Shown: piece by piece, positions 1 to 9,799 of the stretch
How positions within the stretch are numbered: position 1 is the first letter of the stretch
How the letters are laid out: every line of letters begins with the position of its first letter
DNA from: an uncultured Saprospiraceae bacterium
GTDB taxonomy: Bacteria; Bacteroidota; Bacteroidia; Chitinophagales; Saprospiraceae
NCBI GenBank assembly: GCA_937974625.1
Contig: CALJVJ010000182.1
Coordinates: forward strand, 1 to 48,051
Reading direction: 5' to 3'
Length of the DNA stretch: 48,051 nucleotides
Made by a program: the position numbers and the translations under genes
Notes under the pieces: model-generated
What the model saw: the letters and a program-made list of their open reading frames with translations, nothing else
What the model was told of the DNA's origin: nothing
Databases searched by the model: none

Positions 1-353
1 GTCAGTATTTCTTCTGTCACAGGATTTAAAAAAAGAATGCCTTCATTATTCCATAACCATAACCAGCCTGCATCGTCTTGTCCTATTCTACTTATTCTTT
101 CAAAATTATATCCATGACTCCTACGAGTCCAATTCTTGAAACTGTATCCATCAAATCTACTTAACCCAAATCTAGTTCCTACCCAGATAAAATCATTAGT
201 GTCCTGATAGACGGTGTGAACGGCATTATCAGGTAAACCATCAGAAGCATTAAAAAAGCGAACTGATGGAGCATATTCTTGGCCGAGCCCAATGTTAATA
301 TTATAACTCAGTAAATAAAAGAGTAATAGGCTTAATCGTTTATAGAAATTCAT
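1..353 (-). CDS. Reg_prop (two-component propeller) sensor protein, N-terminal part
   Basis: The reading frame opens at an ATG at 353 and runs off the left edge, so only about 117 residues are visible. It begins with a hydrophobic signal peptide (about residues 1-24, ending near GLGQEY). The next segment, reading FFNASDGLPDNAVHTVYQD, then IWVGTRFGLSRFDGY and later GWLWLWNNEGI, shows the repeated W-V-G-T-x-x-G-L-x-R-F-D-G pattern of periplasmic two-component-regulator propeller blades. In Bacteroidota such propellers usually precede a Y_Y_Y domain and then a histidine kinase, LytTR or hybrid output module, but that part lies outside the window. The role as an extracytoplasmic ligand sensor is a family inference. 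A hairpin (379-408) sits in its presumed leader. Confidence 0.8.
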   Translation of the reverse strand, partial: MNFYKRLSLLLFYLLSYNINIGLGQEYAPSVRFFNASDGLPDNAVHTVYQDTNDFIWVGTRFGLSRFDGYSFKNWTRRSHGYNFERISRIGQDDAGWLWLWNNEGILFLNPVTEEIL

Positions 354-378
354 AACTCAAATAGCAAGAGAGGAATCT

Positions 379-408
379 AAGGAATAATAGCTTTTAAGCT
401 TATTCCTT
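379..408 (-). other. Hairpin in the leader of the Reg_prop gene
   Basis: Arms AAGGAATAA (379-387) and TTATTCCTT (400-408) are perfectly complementary, and inner AGCT pairs extend the stem. It lies 26 bases upstream of the ATG at 353 and no T-run follows on the minus strand. It is more likely an mRNA leader structure or operator than a terminator. Confidence 0.5.
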
Positions 409-459
409 AAAGGGTACAATTTTTTAAAATAGGTTTTTTTGAGGAAGGTGATGTTTAAG

Positions 460-614
460 AAATGGTATAGTAATAAATTTACATTCTTCTAGTTGTTATT
501 TTTCTTTTCTACTACGTCGAAAAGCCTTTAGATAGCTAGGCTATCTCTACGTTTTTCGCCTTGTAGAAAGAAAAAATAACTGCCTATAAAAACATAATTT
601 ATTAATGGACCATT
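460..614. repeat. Inverted-repeat element A (MITE-like or structured intergenic repeat)
   Basis: The two halves are imperfect reverse complements over roughly 70 bases each, from about AATGGTATAGTAATAAAT at 461 to ATTTATTAATGGACCATT ending at 614. The centre (531-545) is the perfect small palindrome GATAGC-TAG-GCTATC. Flanking arms TTTCTTTTCTAC and GTAGAAAGAAAAA also pair. There is no open reading frame. The core resembles that of element B at 23918-24099: both carry an ATAGC/GCTAT centre flanked on one side by an AAAA-rich CTACGT/CTGCGT block and on the other by CGTTTTTCG/CGCTTTTCG. Confidence 0.6.
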
Positions 615-712
615 CCCTAATGGTATAAATATAGGGCGCTTAATCTGCACAACAAAAATTAGAATCTTTTATTTATTAATTTTCTATAAAAAAACTAATT
701 TTCTTTTTGATT

Positions 713-746
713 TTCGGTGAATGGTTATTTTTCTTCGGTGAATGGT
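713..746. repeat. Spaced 13-bp direct repeat
   Basis: TTCGGTGAATGGT occurs at 713-725 and again at 734-746, with start points 21 bases apart (two helical turns). That geometry is typical of paired binding sites for a dimeric regulator. It is far upstream of the Reg_prop start (353) and downstream of the glycosyltransferase stop, so its target is not evident. Confidence 0.45.
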
Positions 747-855
747 AAGGGATTCTAGGTAAAATGCAGTGATATTGGATGATACGATATATGAGAAAAC
801 TTTAATGCTCGTTTGTGGATAAATGAACTTATTGAGGATTCTTTGTTACATAATG

Positions 856-1569
856 CTAGTCTAATAATTGCTTATAAGTCTTAACCATTCTTTTTTGGGA
901 AGCTCCAAAACGAAACATATTGAAGACTACTGCATTTGCAAATTGGACTTTTAAATAACTACGTTTATCATATTTACGAGCAGATACTAGCACCTTACTT
1001 GGTATAATTTTGAAAGGATATTGTTTTCTAGCACGAATCAAAAAATCGTACTCTTCCATAATTAGGAATTCCTCTTTATAGCCATTTAATTCTTCAAATA
1101 ATTTTTTGGTCACAAATAGTGTCTGATCTCCACCTCTACAAAAAAGAAAATCTAAGCGAGACCAGAAGCTATTGGTTTTTACCAAAAAACGGTTTGTATC
1201 AAATTTTGTTTGAAAACAACCTATTGAAAAATTATTCTTGATGGCTGCTTGAATATCCTTTAAATAGCAGGCAGGAGGTAAAGTGTCGCAATGGACAAAA
1301 TATAAAATATCTCCTTTTGCAGTCTTGCCTCCTTTGTTCATTTGATGTGCTCTTCCAGACCTTTTACAAGCTATTACTGTTGCCCCTGCTTTTTTAGCAC
1401 TGTCTACTGTATTATCTGTACTATTCCCATCTACAACAATTATTTCTTGTAAAGATTCATCTTTGTTTTTCAATAAATGTGCTATTAATTTGCCTACATT
1501 TTTCGCTTCGTTTAATGTAGGGATAATTATGCTGACCTTTATTTTTTTTGATTCGTTTTGTGTATGCAT
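856..1569 (-). CDS. Family 2 glycosyltransferase (TIGR04283-like)
   Basis: The product is a 237-residue GT-A fold glycosyltransferase. Residues 12-21 read VSIIIPTLNE, the VDGNS motif lies at 46-50, the metal-binding region HCDTLPP at 93-99, and LFCRGGDQTLF with IMEEYDFLIRA follow in the C-terminal half. Together these match the small stand-alone GT2 group often annotated TIGR04283. The donor and acceptor cannot be told from sequence. An in-frame ATG at 1647 exists but would run back into the upstream barrel gene, so the ATG at 1569 was chosen. It leaves a 19-base gap after the stop of that gene and puts the first beta strand close to the N-terminus. The two genes are probably co-transcribed. 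Confidence 0.85.
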   Translation of the reverse strand: MHTQNESKKIKVSIIIPTLNEAKNVGKLIAHLLKNKDESLQEIIVVDGNSTDNTVDSAKKAGATVIACKRSGRAHQMNKGGKTAKGDILYFVHCDTLPPACYLKDIQAAIKNNFSIGCFQTKFDTNRFLVKTNSFWSRLDFLFCRGGDQTLFVTKKLFEELNGYKEEFLIMEEYDFLIRARKQYPFKIIPSKVLVSARKYDKRSYLKVQFANAVVFNMFRFGASQKRMVKTYKQLLD

Positions 1570-1588
1570 ACTAAAGACATGTTTTATG

Positions 1589-2701
1589 CTAAAAAGCCTC
1601 TCCAATCGTGATGTAATAGCCATTAGTCTTTTTTCCGAAGCCAGCATCCAATCTGATATGAATGCGTTCTTTTTTATTGATTAATATTCTAAGCCCTGCT
1701 CCATAAGTATATTTCAAATTATTTATTTTAAAATCAGCAAATATATTCGCTACTTGTCCTACACCTCCAAAAAGTACACCTCTAAACCGCTCTTTATAAA
1801 TCGAAAAACGATATTCTGATTGAAAAATTACTTGGTGATTGTCTCTTAATCTTCCTTCAATGTACCCCCTCATTTTTTTAGTGCCGCCTAAAAGTGCTAA
1901 CTGATTAAATGGGGCTGTTCCTCCTGTGAATTCGCTGTAAAAATTTAGCGCCAAGACTTGATTGTTTTTACTGAAATATTTGCTAACATCTAATGTGAAT
2001 TTTGTAAAATCAAAGTCACTACCTAAATAATTGTTATTGGAAAAGCTAACCAATTCGATAAAAGTACCTTTGGTCGGAAAAAAAATATTATCTCGATTAT
2101 CATAATTTAAAACAATGCCAGCGCCTGATAAGAATCCGCCATTTTTTCCTGCAACGGGTTGTGTTGCTAAAATGCCATCTTCTTTAATTTCTCTGATGTC
2201 AAAATCGTCCATCCAATATCGCAATCCACCATATAAATTTGGCCGCAATAATTTTAAGGCATTCACTCGAATTCGAGGATAGTTTACTTTATAAATTTCT
2301 AAGTTTTCTTCTTTGGTATCATTGCCTAAGCCAAAAAATTGATAGCTGTATAGGTAATATCCCAGTTCACCATATATGTTATAGGCTTGATTTTTTACAA
2401 ATAGTTGATACGGTAAATAAATTAATACTTGCTTATTCAAAGTATAAGCGAAACCTAGTGTCAATTGAGAAGGCCGAGATGTGGTATTTTCTTTTTTTAG
2501 TCTAAATGCATAAATACCTGTCACCCCAAAAGCCCAATCCGTTTCAGGAGAAAAGAAAGCAATGGGAACTGCAAAAAGACTATTTTTTTTTTCACTGACC
2601 GTTGTATCTTTAGATTCAACTGCTTGACTATAAATAACCGTAGAATAAAGGCATACCCCTATCAAAATAAGAAAAAATGACTTATTGCTATTTATTGACA
2701 T
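1589..2701 (-). CDS. Outer-membrane beta-barrel protein, BamA/TamA surface-antigen type
   Basis: From the ATG at 2701 the protein has 370 residues. It opens with a signal peptide (SFFLILIGVCLYSTVIYSQ, cleavage near residue 26) and continues with alternating amphipathic strands. The segment FLSGAGIVLNYDNRDNIFFP-TKGTF, then LALLGGTKKMRGYIEGRLRD and FGGVGQVANIF, are hallmarks of the bacterial surface antigen domain (PF01103), including the R-G-Y-x-x-x-R-x-R-D lid motif. It ends in Phe, as barrel proteins do. POTRA domains are absent, so it is not BamA itself but a short barrel of unknown cargo. A longer in-frame start at 2809 would put 36 unlikely residues before the signal peptide. It sits just upstream of the glycosyltransferase on the same strand. 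Confidence 0.85.
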   Translation of the reverse strand: MSINSNKSFFLILIGVCLYSTVIYSQAVESKDTTVSEKKNSLFAVPIAFFSPETDWAFGVTGIYAFRLKKENTTSRPSQLTLGFAYTLNKQVLIYLPYQLFVKNQAYNIYGELGYYLYSYQFFGLGNDTKEENLEIYKVNYPRIRVNALKLLRPNLYGGLRYWMDDFDIREIKEDGILATQPVAGKNGGFLSGAGIVLNYDNRDNIFFPTKGTFIELVSFSNNNYLGSDFDFTKFTLDVSKYFSKNNQVLALNFYSEFTGGTAPFNQLALLGGTKKMRGYIEGRLRDNHQVIFQSEYRFSIYKERFRGVLFGGVGQVANIFADFKINNLKYTYGAGLRILINKKERIHIRLDAGFGKKTNGYYITIGEAF

Positions 2702-2820
2702 ACTATTAAAATACGGTTGAATGGTGTAAAAAGATTTTGGAACTAAGTAACTGCTTTCGGAGTTGTTTATATGGACATAAGGACAAAAGTATATAATGCT
2801 ATCAATCAAATTGTCATTGG

Positions 2821-2882
2821 AATTGACATTAGTTAGTTTTTTTAGTATACTCTACACTAATAAGGACTGCTTTTTGTCAATT
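2821..2882. repeat. Nested inverted repeat
   Basis: AATTGACA (2821-2828) pairs with TGTCAATT (2875-2882). Inside lie ATTAGT/ACTAAT arms and the palindrome AGTATACT. It lies upstream of the barrel gene on the minus strand and of the promoter at 2961 on plus, so it could be an operator. Function unknown. Confidence 0.35.
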
Positions 2883-2960
2883 GCTTACAGTTCATATAGC
2901 TAATTTTTTTGCTATAAAATTGTGGCATATTCATTGAAATATATAGAGAAGCGTAACTGC

Positions 2961-2992
2961 TTGACTTTAGAAGGGCAATATGTTACTTTTGC
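2961..2992 (+). promoter_or_regulatory. Bacteroidota-type promoter for the DUF2795 gene
   Basis: TTGACT at 2961 (-33 element) is followed after 20 bases from TTG by TACTTTTGC at 2984-2992, an exact match to the TAnnTTTGC -7 consensus of the Bacteroidota housekeeping sigma factor. Transcription would start near 2999 and leave a leader of about 200 nt before the ATG at 3199. Confidence 0.7.
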
Positions 2993-3027
2993 GGAAAAGT
3001 TGCGTCACGAAAGTAGAAAGATTAAGT

Positions 3028-3092
3028 AACAATTTTGTTTTCGTATCGTTCTGCAAAAAAATATTTATCAATTTAGTGTTTTCAAAATTGTT
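3028..3092 (+). other. Inverted repeat in the DUF2795 leader
   Basis: AACAATTTTG (3028-3037) and CAAAATTGTT (3083-3092) are perfect reverse complements with 45 bases between them, inside the presumed 5' untranslated region. Pairing would form a long-range stem upstream of the start codon. Whether it regulates expression is unknown. Confidence 0.35.
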
Positions 3093-3198
3093 TTAACAAG
3101 GGCGTATTAAATTTAAGCTAGGTCTAAAATTAAATCATCCACCAAGTTACACCATTCTTAAAACGACTTTAAAAACACTTACCTAATTTTTATAAAAG

Positions 3199-3420
3199 AT
3201 GTATTGGACATTAGAATTGGCACTAACTTTAGAAGAGGCTCCGTGGCCTGCAACTCGTGATGAGTTAATTGATTACGGTATTCGTTCTGGAGCACCCTTG
3301 GAGGTAATCGAAAACCTTCAAGAAATGGAAGATGAGGGCGAATTGTACGAAGGTATTGAAGATGTATGGCCAGATTTTCCACGAAAAGATGATTTTCTCT
3401 TTAACGAAGACGAGTATTAA
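3199..3420 (+). CDS. DUF2795 domain protein
   Basis: A 73-residue acidic protein starting MYWTLELALTLEEAPWPATR and ending FLFNEDEY. The Y-W-T-L-E-L-A start, the APWPATRDELIDYGIRSGAP segment, the PLEVIENLQEMEDEGE stretch and the terminal N-E-D-E-Y identify the short DUF2795 family, nearly universal in Bacteroidota. Its biochemical role is not known to me. The family is soluble and small, with a helix-turn arrangement and no catalytic motif. The gene stands alone, with its own promoter (2961-2992) and a strong terminator (3446-3483), so it is a monocistronic unit. Composition and context suggest high expression, but that is inference. Confidence 0.88.
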   Translation: MYWTLELALTLEEAPWPATRDELIDYGIRSGAPLEVIENLQEMEDEGELYEGIEDVWPDFPRKDDFLFNEDEY

Positions 3421-3445
3421 CGACTCGAATTCTGGCTTAGCTATA

Positions 3446-3483
3446 AAAAAGGTCTTGCTATTTATTTGGCAAGACCTTTTTTT
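3446..3483 (+). terminator. Rho-independent terminator after the DUF2795 gene
   Basis: The stem AAAAAGGTCTTGC / GCAAGACCTTTTT with a short loop and a run of T to 3483 lies 26 bases after the stop codon. Confidence 0.85.
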
Positions 3484-3552
3484 GTCCCTATTTTCTATTC
3501 TTTTAAAGTTGATTTGGCATAGGTCTAATTAGCGGTTCAACATAAAATTACC

Positions 3553-3560
3553 TACCTTTG
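3553..3560 (+). promoter_or_regulatory. Possible -7 box upstream of recR
   Basis: TACCTTTG fits TAnnTTTG exactly and lies 107 bases before recR. No convincing -33 TTG is found at the right distance, so this is tentative. Confidence 0.4.
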
Positions 3561-3614
3561 TTTGGATACTGAGCTTATTAAATTCTTATCAGAAAAACGA
3601 TAAATTAAAAACGA

Positions 3615-3649
3615 CAAAAAATAAATTCTTAGGGCAGAATTTATTTTTG
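3615..3649 (+). other. Near-perfect hairpin in the recR leader
   Basis: CAAAAAATAAATTCT (3615-3629) pairs with AGAATTTATTTTTG (3636-3649) around a six-base loop, with one bulged A. It ends 17 bases before the recR start codon and so is positioned to affect translation of recR and the overlapping downstream gene. Confidence 0.55.
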
Positions 3650-3666
3650 ACTAGATTTAAAGACTC

Positions 3667-4272
3667 ATGAATTTTTCCTCAAGATTATTAGAAGAAGCGG
3701 TGGATGCTTTTGCCAGTTTACCGGGTATTGGTAAAAAGACGGCTTTGCGCTTGGTGTTACATTTGTTGTCACAGCCTGCGGATGCCGCAGAACAATTTGC
3801 TGCTGATGTAGTCAAGATGCGCCGTGAAATTAAATTTTGTGAAAATTGTCATAATATTTCTGATGAGAATCGTTGCAATATTTGCCAAGATAAACGAAGA
3901 GATGCATCCGTTATTTGTGTAGTCGAAAGTATTCGGGATGTGATGGCGATTGAAGAAACAGGGCAGTATAAAGGACAATACCATGTTTTAGGTGGCGTCA
4001 TTTCTCCCATCGAAGGTATTGGTCCAGGTGAATTAAATATTGATACTCTAATCGAAAGAGCTAATAAAGAAGAAACTAGAGAAATCATTATGGCGATTAG
4101 CCCAACCATAGAAGGAGATACAACCATATTTTATATTTCTAAAAAACTACGAGAAGCTTCTGTTAATATTTCTACGATTGCTAGAGGTATTTCTTTTGGC
4201 GGGGAATTGGAATACGCGGATGAAGTGACGTTAGGGCGGTCGATAGTTGCGAGAACTCCTTATAGAAAATAA
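3667..4272 (+). CDS. recR: Recombination mediator protein RecR
   Basis: A 201-residue RecR of standard length. An N-terminal helix-hairpin-helix (FASLPGIGKKTALRLVLHLL, about residues 15-34) is followed by the four-cysteine zinc finger (C58, C61, C70, C73). Then comes the Toprim domain (about 81-175), starting SVICVVESIRDV with the conserved glutamate and containing YHVLGGVISPIEGIGP. The C-terminal Walker-like segment reads ISTIARGISFGGELEYAD. RecR acts with RecO (and RecF) to load RecA on gapped DNA in the cytoplasm. Its stop codon overlaps the next ATG by one base (TAATG), which suggests translational coupling to the glycosyltransferase fusion, a functionally unrelated partner. Confidence 0.97.
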   Translation: MNFSSRLLEEAVDAFASLPGIGKKTALRLVLHLLSQPADAAEQFAADVVKMRREIKFCENCHNISDENRCNICQDKRRDASVICVVESIRDVMAIEETGQYKGQYHVLGGVISPIEGIGPGELNIDTLIERANKEETREIIMAISPTIEGDTTIFYISKKLREASVNISTIARGISFGGELEYADEVTLGRSIVARTPYRK

Positions 4273-6221
4273 TGAAGTTATCTATAATTATCGTCAACTA
4301 TAACGTCCGGTATTTTCTCGAACAAGCCCTCCTTTCTGTTCAAAAAGCATCTACTAAGCTAACCACTGAAGTTTTTGTAGTCGATAATAATTCTGTTGAT
4401 GATTCGGTACGGCTGGTCGACGAAAAATTCCCCGAGGTACAACTTATTGCTAATAAAGACAATCCTGGTTTTTCCAAAGCGAATAATCAAGCTATTCGAT
4501 TGGCAAAAGGGGAGTATATTCTTTTGCTGAACCCTGATACTTTAGTTGAGGAAGATACTTTTGATAAATGTGTGGCTTTTATGGATAGTCACCCTAAAGC
4601 AGGTGCTTTGGGGGTTAAAATGATTGATGGCTCAGGTAATTTTTTGCCAGAATCTAAGCGGGGTTTGCCGACGCCGATGACTGCATTTTATAAGACCTTT
4701 GGCTTTTCTAAAGTCTTTCCCAAATCACCTGTTTTCAATCGTTACCATTTAGGATTTTTAGATAAAGATAAAACACATAAGGTTGATGTTTTAGCGGGGG
4801 CTTTTATGCTTTTGAGAAAGTCGGTATTGGAAGAGATTGGTTTATTAGATGAGACTTTTTTTATGTATGGAGAGGATATCGATTTATCTTATCGGGTGAC
4901 ACAAGCAGGCTATCAGAATTATTATTTTGCAGATACGACCATCATTCATTATAAAGGTGAAAGTACGAAAAAGGGGAGTCTGAACTATGTGAAAGTTTTT
5001 TATAACGCGATGATAATTTTTGCAAAAAAGCATTTTCAAGGAGAAAAAGCTACGCTCTTTGTAGGCATTTTACAATTTGCCATTTATTTTCGAGCCTTAC
5101 TAACTTTATTGAATAACTTTTTCAAAAAAATCTACTTACCCCTTTTAGATGCACTCCTCATTTTTGGTGGGATGTATTGGTTAAAAGATTTTTGGGCAAC
5201 GTCTTATTTTGATGACCCAAACTATTATCGACCTTCTTTTTTATATTTTAATGTACCCCTATACATTATGGGCTGGTTAGGTAGTGTTTATTTTAATGGT
5301 GGCTATGATACGTCGGGTAACATTAAAAAAGTGGTTATGGGCTTAATTTTCGGGTCAATTCTACTAGCTGCAATTTATGGTCTTTTGCCCTTGGAATATC
5401 GTACTTCTAGAATGCTATTACTATTGGGTTCAGTTTGGGCGATTATTAGCACTTTTTTACTGAGAACCGTCTTTCACTTTTTTAAACATAAGAATCTTAA
5501 GGTTGGACAACAACCTGTTCGGAACCTGATTATTATAGGAGAAAAGCAAGAAGCAGAGCGAGCTTTAGAATTATTAGATAAAGCAAATATTACCCAAAAT
5601 TTCATAGGTATGGTCGCTCCTCAATCTGTCAACGATAAAGCATATTTAAGTCATCTGGCAAACTTAAAAGAAGTCGTTAATATTTATCGGGTAAACGAAA
5701 TTATTTTTTGTTCAAAAGATATATCTGCTCAGTCTATTATGCATTGGATGACCCAACTGGGAAATAAAATGGACTATAAAATTGTTCCAAAAGAAACAAT
5801 GAGCATCATTGGGAGTAATTCTAAGAATACACCAGGAGAATTATATACAGTTGACATTCGATACAAAATTACCGATGCTGTTCAAAAACGAAGTAAGCGC
5901 TTAGTAGATATTATTGTTGCTTTACTTTTATGGATATTTTATCCTATTGCTTTTTTATTTATAGAAAAGAAATTTTCTTTTTTGAAAAATATATTCCGTG
6001 TGCTATTTGGGCAAAAGACATGGGTGGGATATGCTGCTACTACTCAAACAACGGATTTACCAACATTGAGAAATGGCATTTTGAGCCCTTTAGCTGGATT
6101 CGATAATAAACAATTGGATACGGCAACGATTCATCGATTAAATTTTTTCTATGCACGAGATTATGATTGGGCGAAGGATGTCGAGTTGATATGGAAAGGA
6201 TTTAAGCAGTTAGGAAACTAG
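4272..6221 (+). CDS. Membrane glycosyltransferase: GT2 domain fused to a polyprenyl-phosphate sugar-transferase-like module
   Basis: The protein has 649 residues. Residues 1 to about 250 form a GT2 domain of the rhamnosyltransferase type: LSIIIVNYNVRYFLEQ, VDNNSVDDS, DNPGFSKANNQAI, LLLNPDT and FFMYGEDIDLSYR. About five hydrophobic segments follow (roughly 260-410), then a Rossmann-like stretch starting VRNLIIIGEKQEAERALELL (near 418). The last part (near 545-570) reads KRLVDIIVALLLWIFYPI, resembling the membrane entry of WcaJ/exopolysaccharide glycosylphosphotransferases but lacking a clear full catalytic domain. It probably adds a sugar to a lipid-linked surface glycan at the inner membrane. 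Substrate unknown. The start overlaps the recR stop by one base. Confidence 0.82.
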   Translation: MKLSIIIVNYNVRYFLEQALLSVQKASTKLTTEVFVVDNNSVDDSVRLVDEKFPEVQLIANKDNPGFSKANNQAIRLAKGEYILLLNPDTLVEEDTFDKCVAFMDSHPKAGALGVKMIDGSGNFLPESKRGLPTPMTAFYKTFGFSKVFPKSPVFNRYHLGFLDKDKTHKVDVLAGAFMLLRKSVLEEIGLLDETFFMYGEDIDLSYRVTQAGYQNYYFADTTIIHYKGESTKKGSLNYVKVFYNAMIIFAKKHFQGEKATLFVGILQFAIYFRALLTLLNNFFKKIYLPLLDALLIFGGMYWLKDFWATSYFDDPNYYRPSFLYFNVPLYIMGWLGSVYFNGGYDTSGNIKKVVMGLIFGSILLAAIYGLLPLEYRTSRMLLLLGSVWAIISTFLLRTVFHFFKHKNLKVGQQPVRNLIIIGEKQEAERALELLDKANITQNFIGMVAPQSVNDKAYLSHLANLKEVVNIYRVNEIIFCSKDISAQSIMHWMTQLGNKMDYKIVPKETMSIIGSNSKNTPGELYTVDIRYKITDAVQKRSKRLVDIIVALLLWIFYPIAFLFIEKKFSFLKNIFRVLFGQKTWVGYAATTQTTDLPTLRNGILSPLAGFDNKQLDTATIHRLNFFYARDYDWAKDVELIWKGFKQLGN

Positions 6222-6234
6222 ATTTATTATGTTT

Positions 6235-6399
6235 CATCCGTTGGCAAAACTATAGATAGTCAGCTGAAAGATAGCTATTTTGGTTTTCGCTAATTCTTAA
6301 AGCCACTACAATAAATCCGAGTACAACAATAATCCGAGTACAAAATCAAGATGCCCAGATTTTTATCTAATGGCGCTATAAGCATTGAGTCAACGGATG
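6235..6399. repeat. Scattered inverted and direct repeats between two genes
   Basis: CATCCGTTG at 6235-6243 recurs inverted as CAACGGATG at 6391-6399. GATAGCTA and TAGCTATC occur near both sides. AATCCGAGTACAA is directly repeated at 6314-6326 and 6331-6343, 17 bases apart. The pieces look like a decayed or rearranged palindromic element. No gene lies here. Confidence 0.35.
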
Positions 6400-6483
6400 A
6401 TTGCCAACTGATTTTGAGCCGATTGATAAAAGTAGCTATCTCAATTTTATCTGATGCTCTAATAATATAAAACAATAGCAATA

Positions 6484-7128
6484 ATGAAATATACCTTAGA
6501 AAATATCCTCCCCAATCCGCTCAAAGAACAAAAAAGAGGGCATGAATCAGATATCTGGGAAACAACCTGCACCTTAGAAAAAGGCAAAAAGTATTTGATA
6601 ACGGCACCTTCTGGCAAGGGCAAATCTACTTTTTTACATATTCTTTACGGCTTGCGAAAAGATTTTAGTGGAACCATTACTTTAGATGATAAAGAACTTT
6701 CGACCATAGCCACAAACGCTTGGGCGGATTTGCGAAAGGACAATTTGGCGATTGTTTTTCAAGATTTGCGCTTATTTTCTAAATTAAGTGCTTTGGATAA
6801 TATTTTGCTTAAATCTACTTTGCATATAACTAAATCGAAAGTTGATATTAAAGAAATGGCTAAAAAATTGGGTGTAGCGTCCTTGTTAAATCAAAGTTGC
6901 GAAACACTTTCCTACGGGCAAAGACAACGAGTAGCTATTATTCGGGCTTTATGCCAACCGTTTGATTTTCTATTCTTAGATGAGCCATTTAGCCATTTAG
7001 ATGATGCTAATACGGACGCCGCTTTCCAATTGATTGAAAGCGTCTGTACAGAACAAAGTGCTGGATTTTTACTAGTTAGTTTAGGAGAGAAATATGGGAG
7101 AGTATATGATAAGGAGTTGATTTTGTAA
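6484..7128 (+). CDS. ABC transporter ATP-binding protein, LolD/MacB-like
   Basis: A 214-residue ABC ATPase with Walker A APSGKGKST (41-49), Q-loop VFQD (91-94), signature LSYGQRQR (142-149) and Walker B FLFLDEP (162-168). Length and layout fit the small MacB/LolD/FtsE group that energises lipoprotein release, efflux or cell-division permeases. The signature has Y in place of the usual S (LSGGQ), and the N-terminus is divergent in the A-loop region. No FtsX- or LolCE-like permease lies next to it, so the membrane partner must be encoded elsewhere. The H-loop near the end is atypical: LLVSLGEKYG is where a His would be expected, which may weaken hydrolysis. Confidence 0.85.
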   Translation: MKYTLENILPNPLKEQKRGHESDIWETTCTLEKGKKYLITAPSGKGKSTFLHILYGLRKDFSGTITLDDKELSTIATNAWADLRKDNLAIVFQDLRLFSKLSALDNILLKSTLHITKSKVDIKEMAKKLGVASLLNQSCETLSYGQRQRVAIIRALCQPFDFLFLDEPFSHLDDANTDAAFQLIESVCTEQSAGFLLVSLGEKYGRVYDKELIL

Positions 7129-7137
7129 ATCTGTTAT

Positions 7138-7188
7138 AGATTACCAGTTTCAGGTTTAGAAGAATCATCAACCTGAAACTGGTAATCT
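7138..7188. repeat. Perfect 19-bp inverted repeat
   Basis: AGATTACCAGTTTCAGGTT (7138-7156) and its exact complement (7170-7188) surround a 13-base spacer. It starts ten bases after the ABC gene stop and has no T-run on either side. It may be an RNA 3'-end stabiliser or a rho-aided stop, but it is not a classical intrinsic terminator. Confidence 0.6.
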
Positions 7189-7220
7189 AGCAACGAGCTA
7201 AGAAAAGTCCTGTGAGTTCT

Positions 7221-7243
7221 GAACTTGAGCTTGATACTTGAAC
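7221..7243. repeat. Degenerate heptad repeat (CTTGAnn words)
   Basis: ACTTGAG, CTTGATA and CTTGAAC follow one another with a 6-7 base period. On the complementary strand the words are TCAAGnn, the same vocabulary as the spacer at 41492-41523. Confidence 0.45.
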
Positions 7244-7344
7244 CCGCCAGCCTGTCGGCACGTTTTTCCCGTATATTTTCTAAAAAAAATCCGTGTCGAA
7301 ACCTACACAACAATTATGTAAGTTCTTTGCCGCTATTTCATCAA

Positions 7345-9799
<2,455 letters not shown>

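Larger units (their letters stand above)
354..855. other. 502-bp non-coding region with several repeats
   Basis: No plausible gene is seen on either strand. The region holds a leader hairpin (379-408), a long imperfect inverted-repeat element (460-614) and a spaced direct repeat (713-746), each listed separately. The rest is AT-rich. Confidence 0.7.
2702..3198. other. 497-bp divergent intergenic region
   Basis: No gene is visible. It separates the minus-strand barrel gene from the plus-strand DUF2795 gene. It holds a hairpin (2821-2882), a strong Bacteroidota-type promoter (2961-2992) and an inverted repeat in the resulting leader (3028-3092). Confidence 0.7.

Noticed and set aside
1570-1647. 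Longer N-terminus of the glycosyltransferase
   Set aside because: It would overlap the end of the upstream barrel gene and add 26 residues not needed for the fold. The ATG at 1569 fits better.
2239-2505. Plus-strand frame inside the barrel gene
   Set aside because: It is antisense to a well-supported gene, with no family pattern or start context. The same holds for the other antisense frames in this window.
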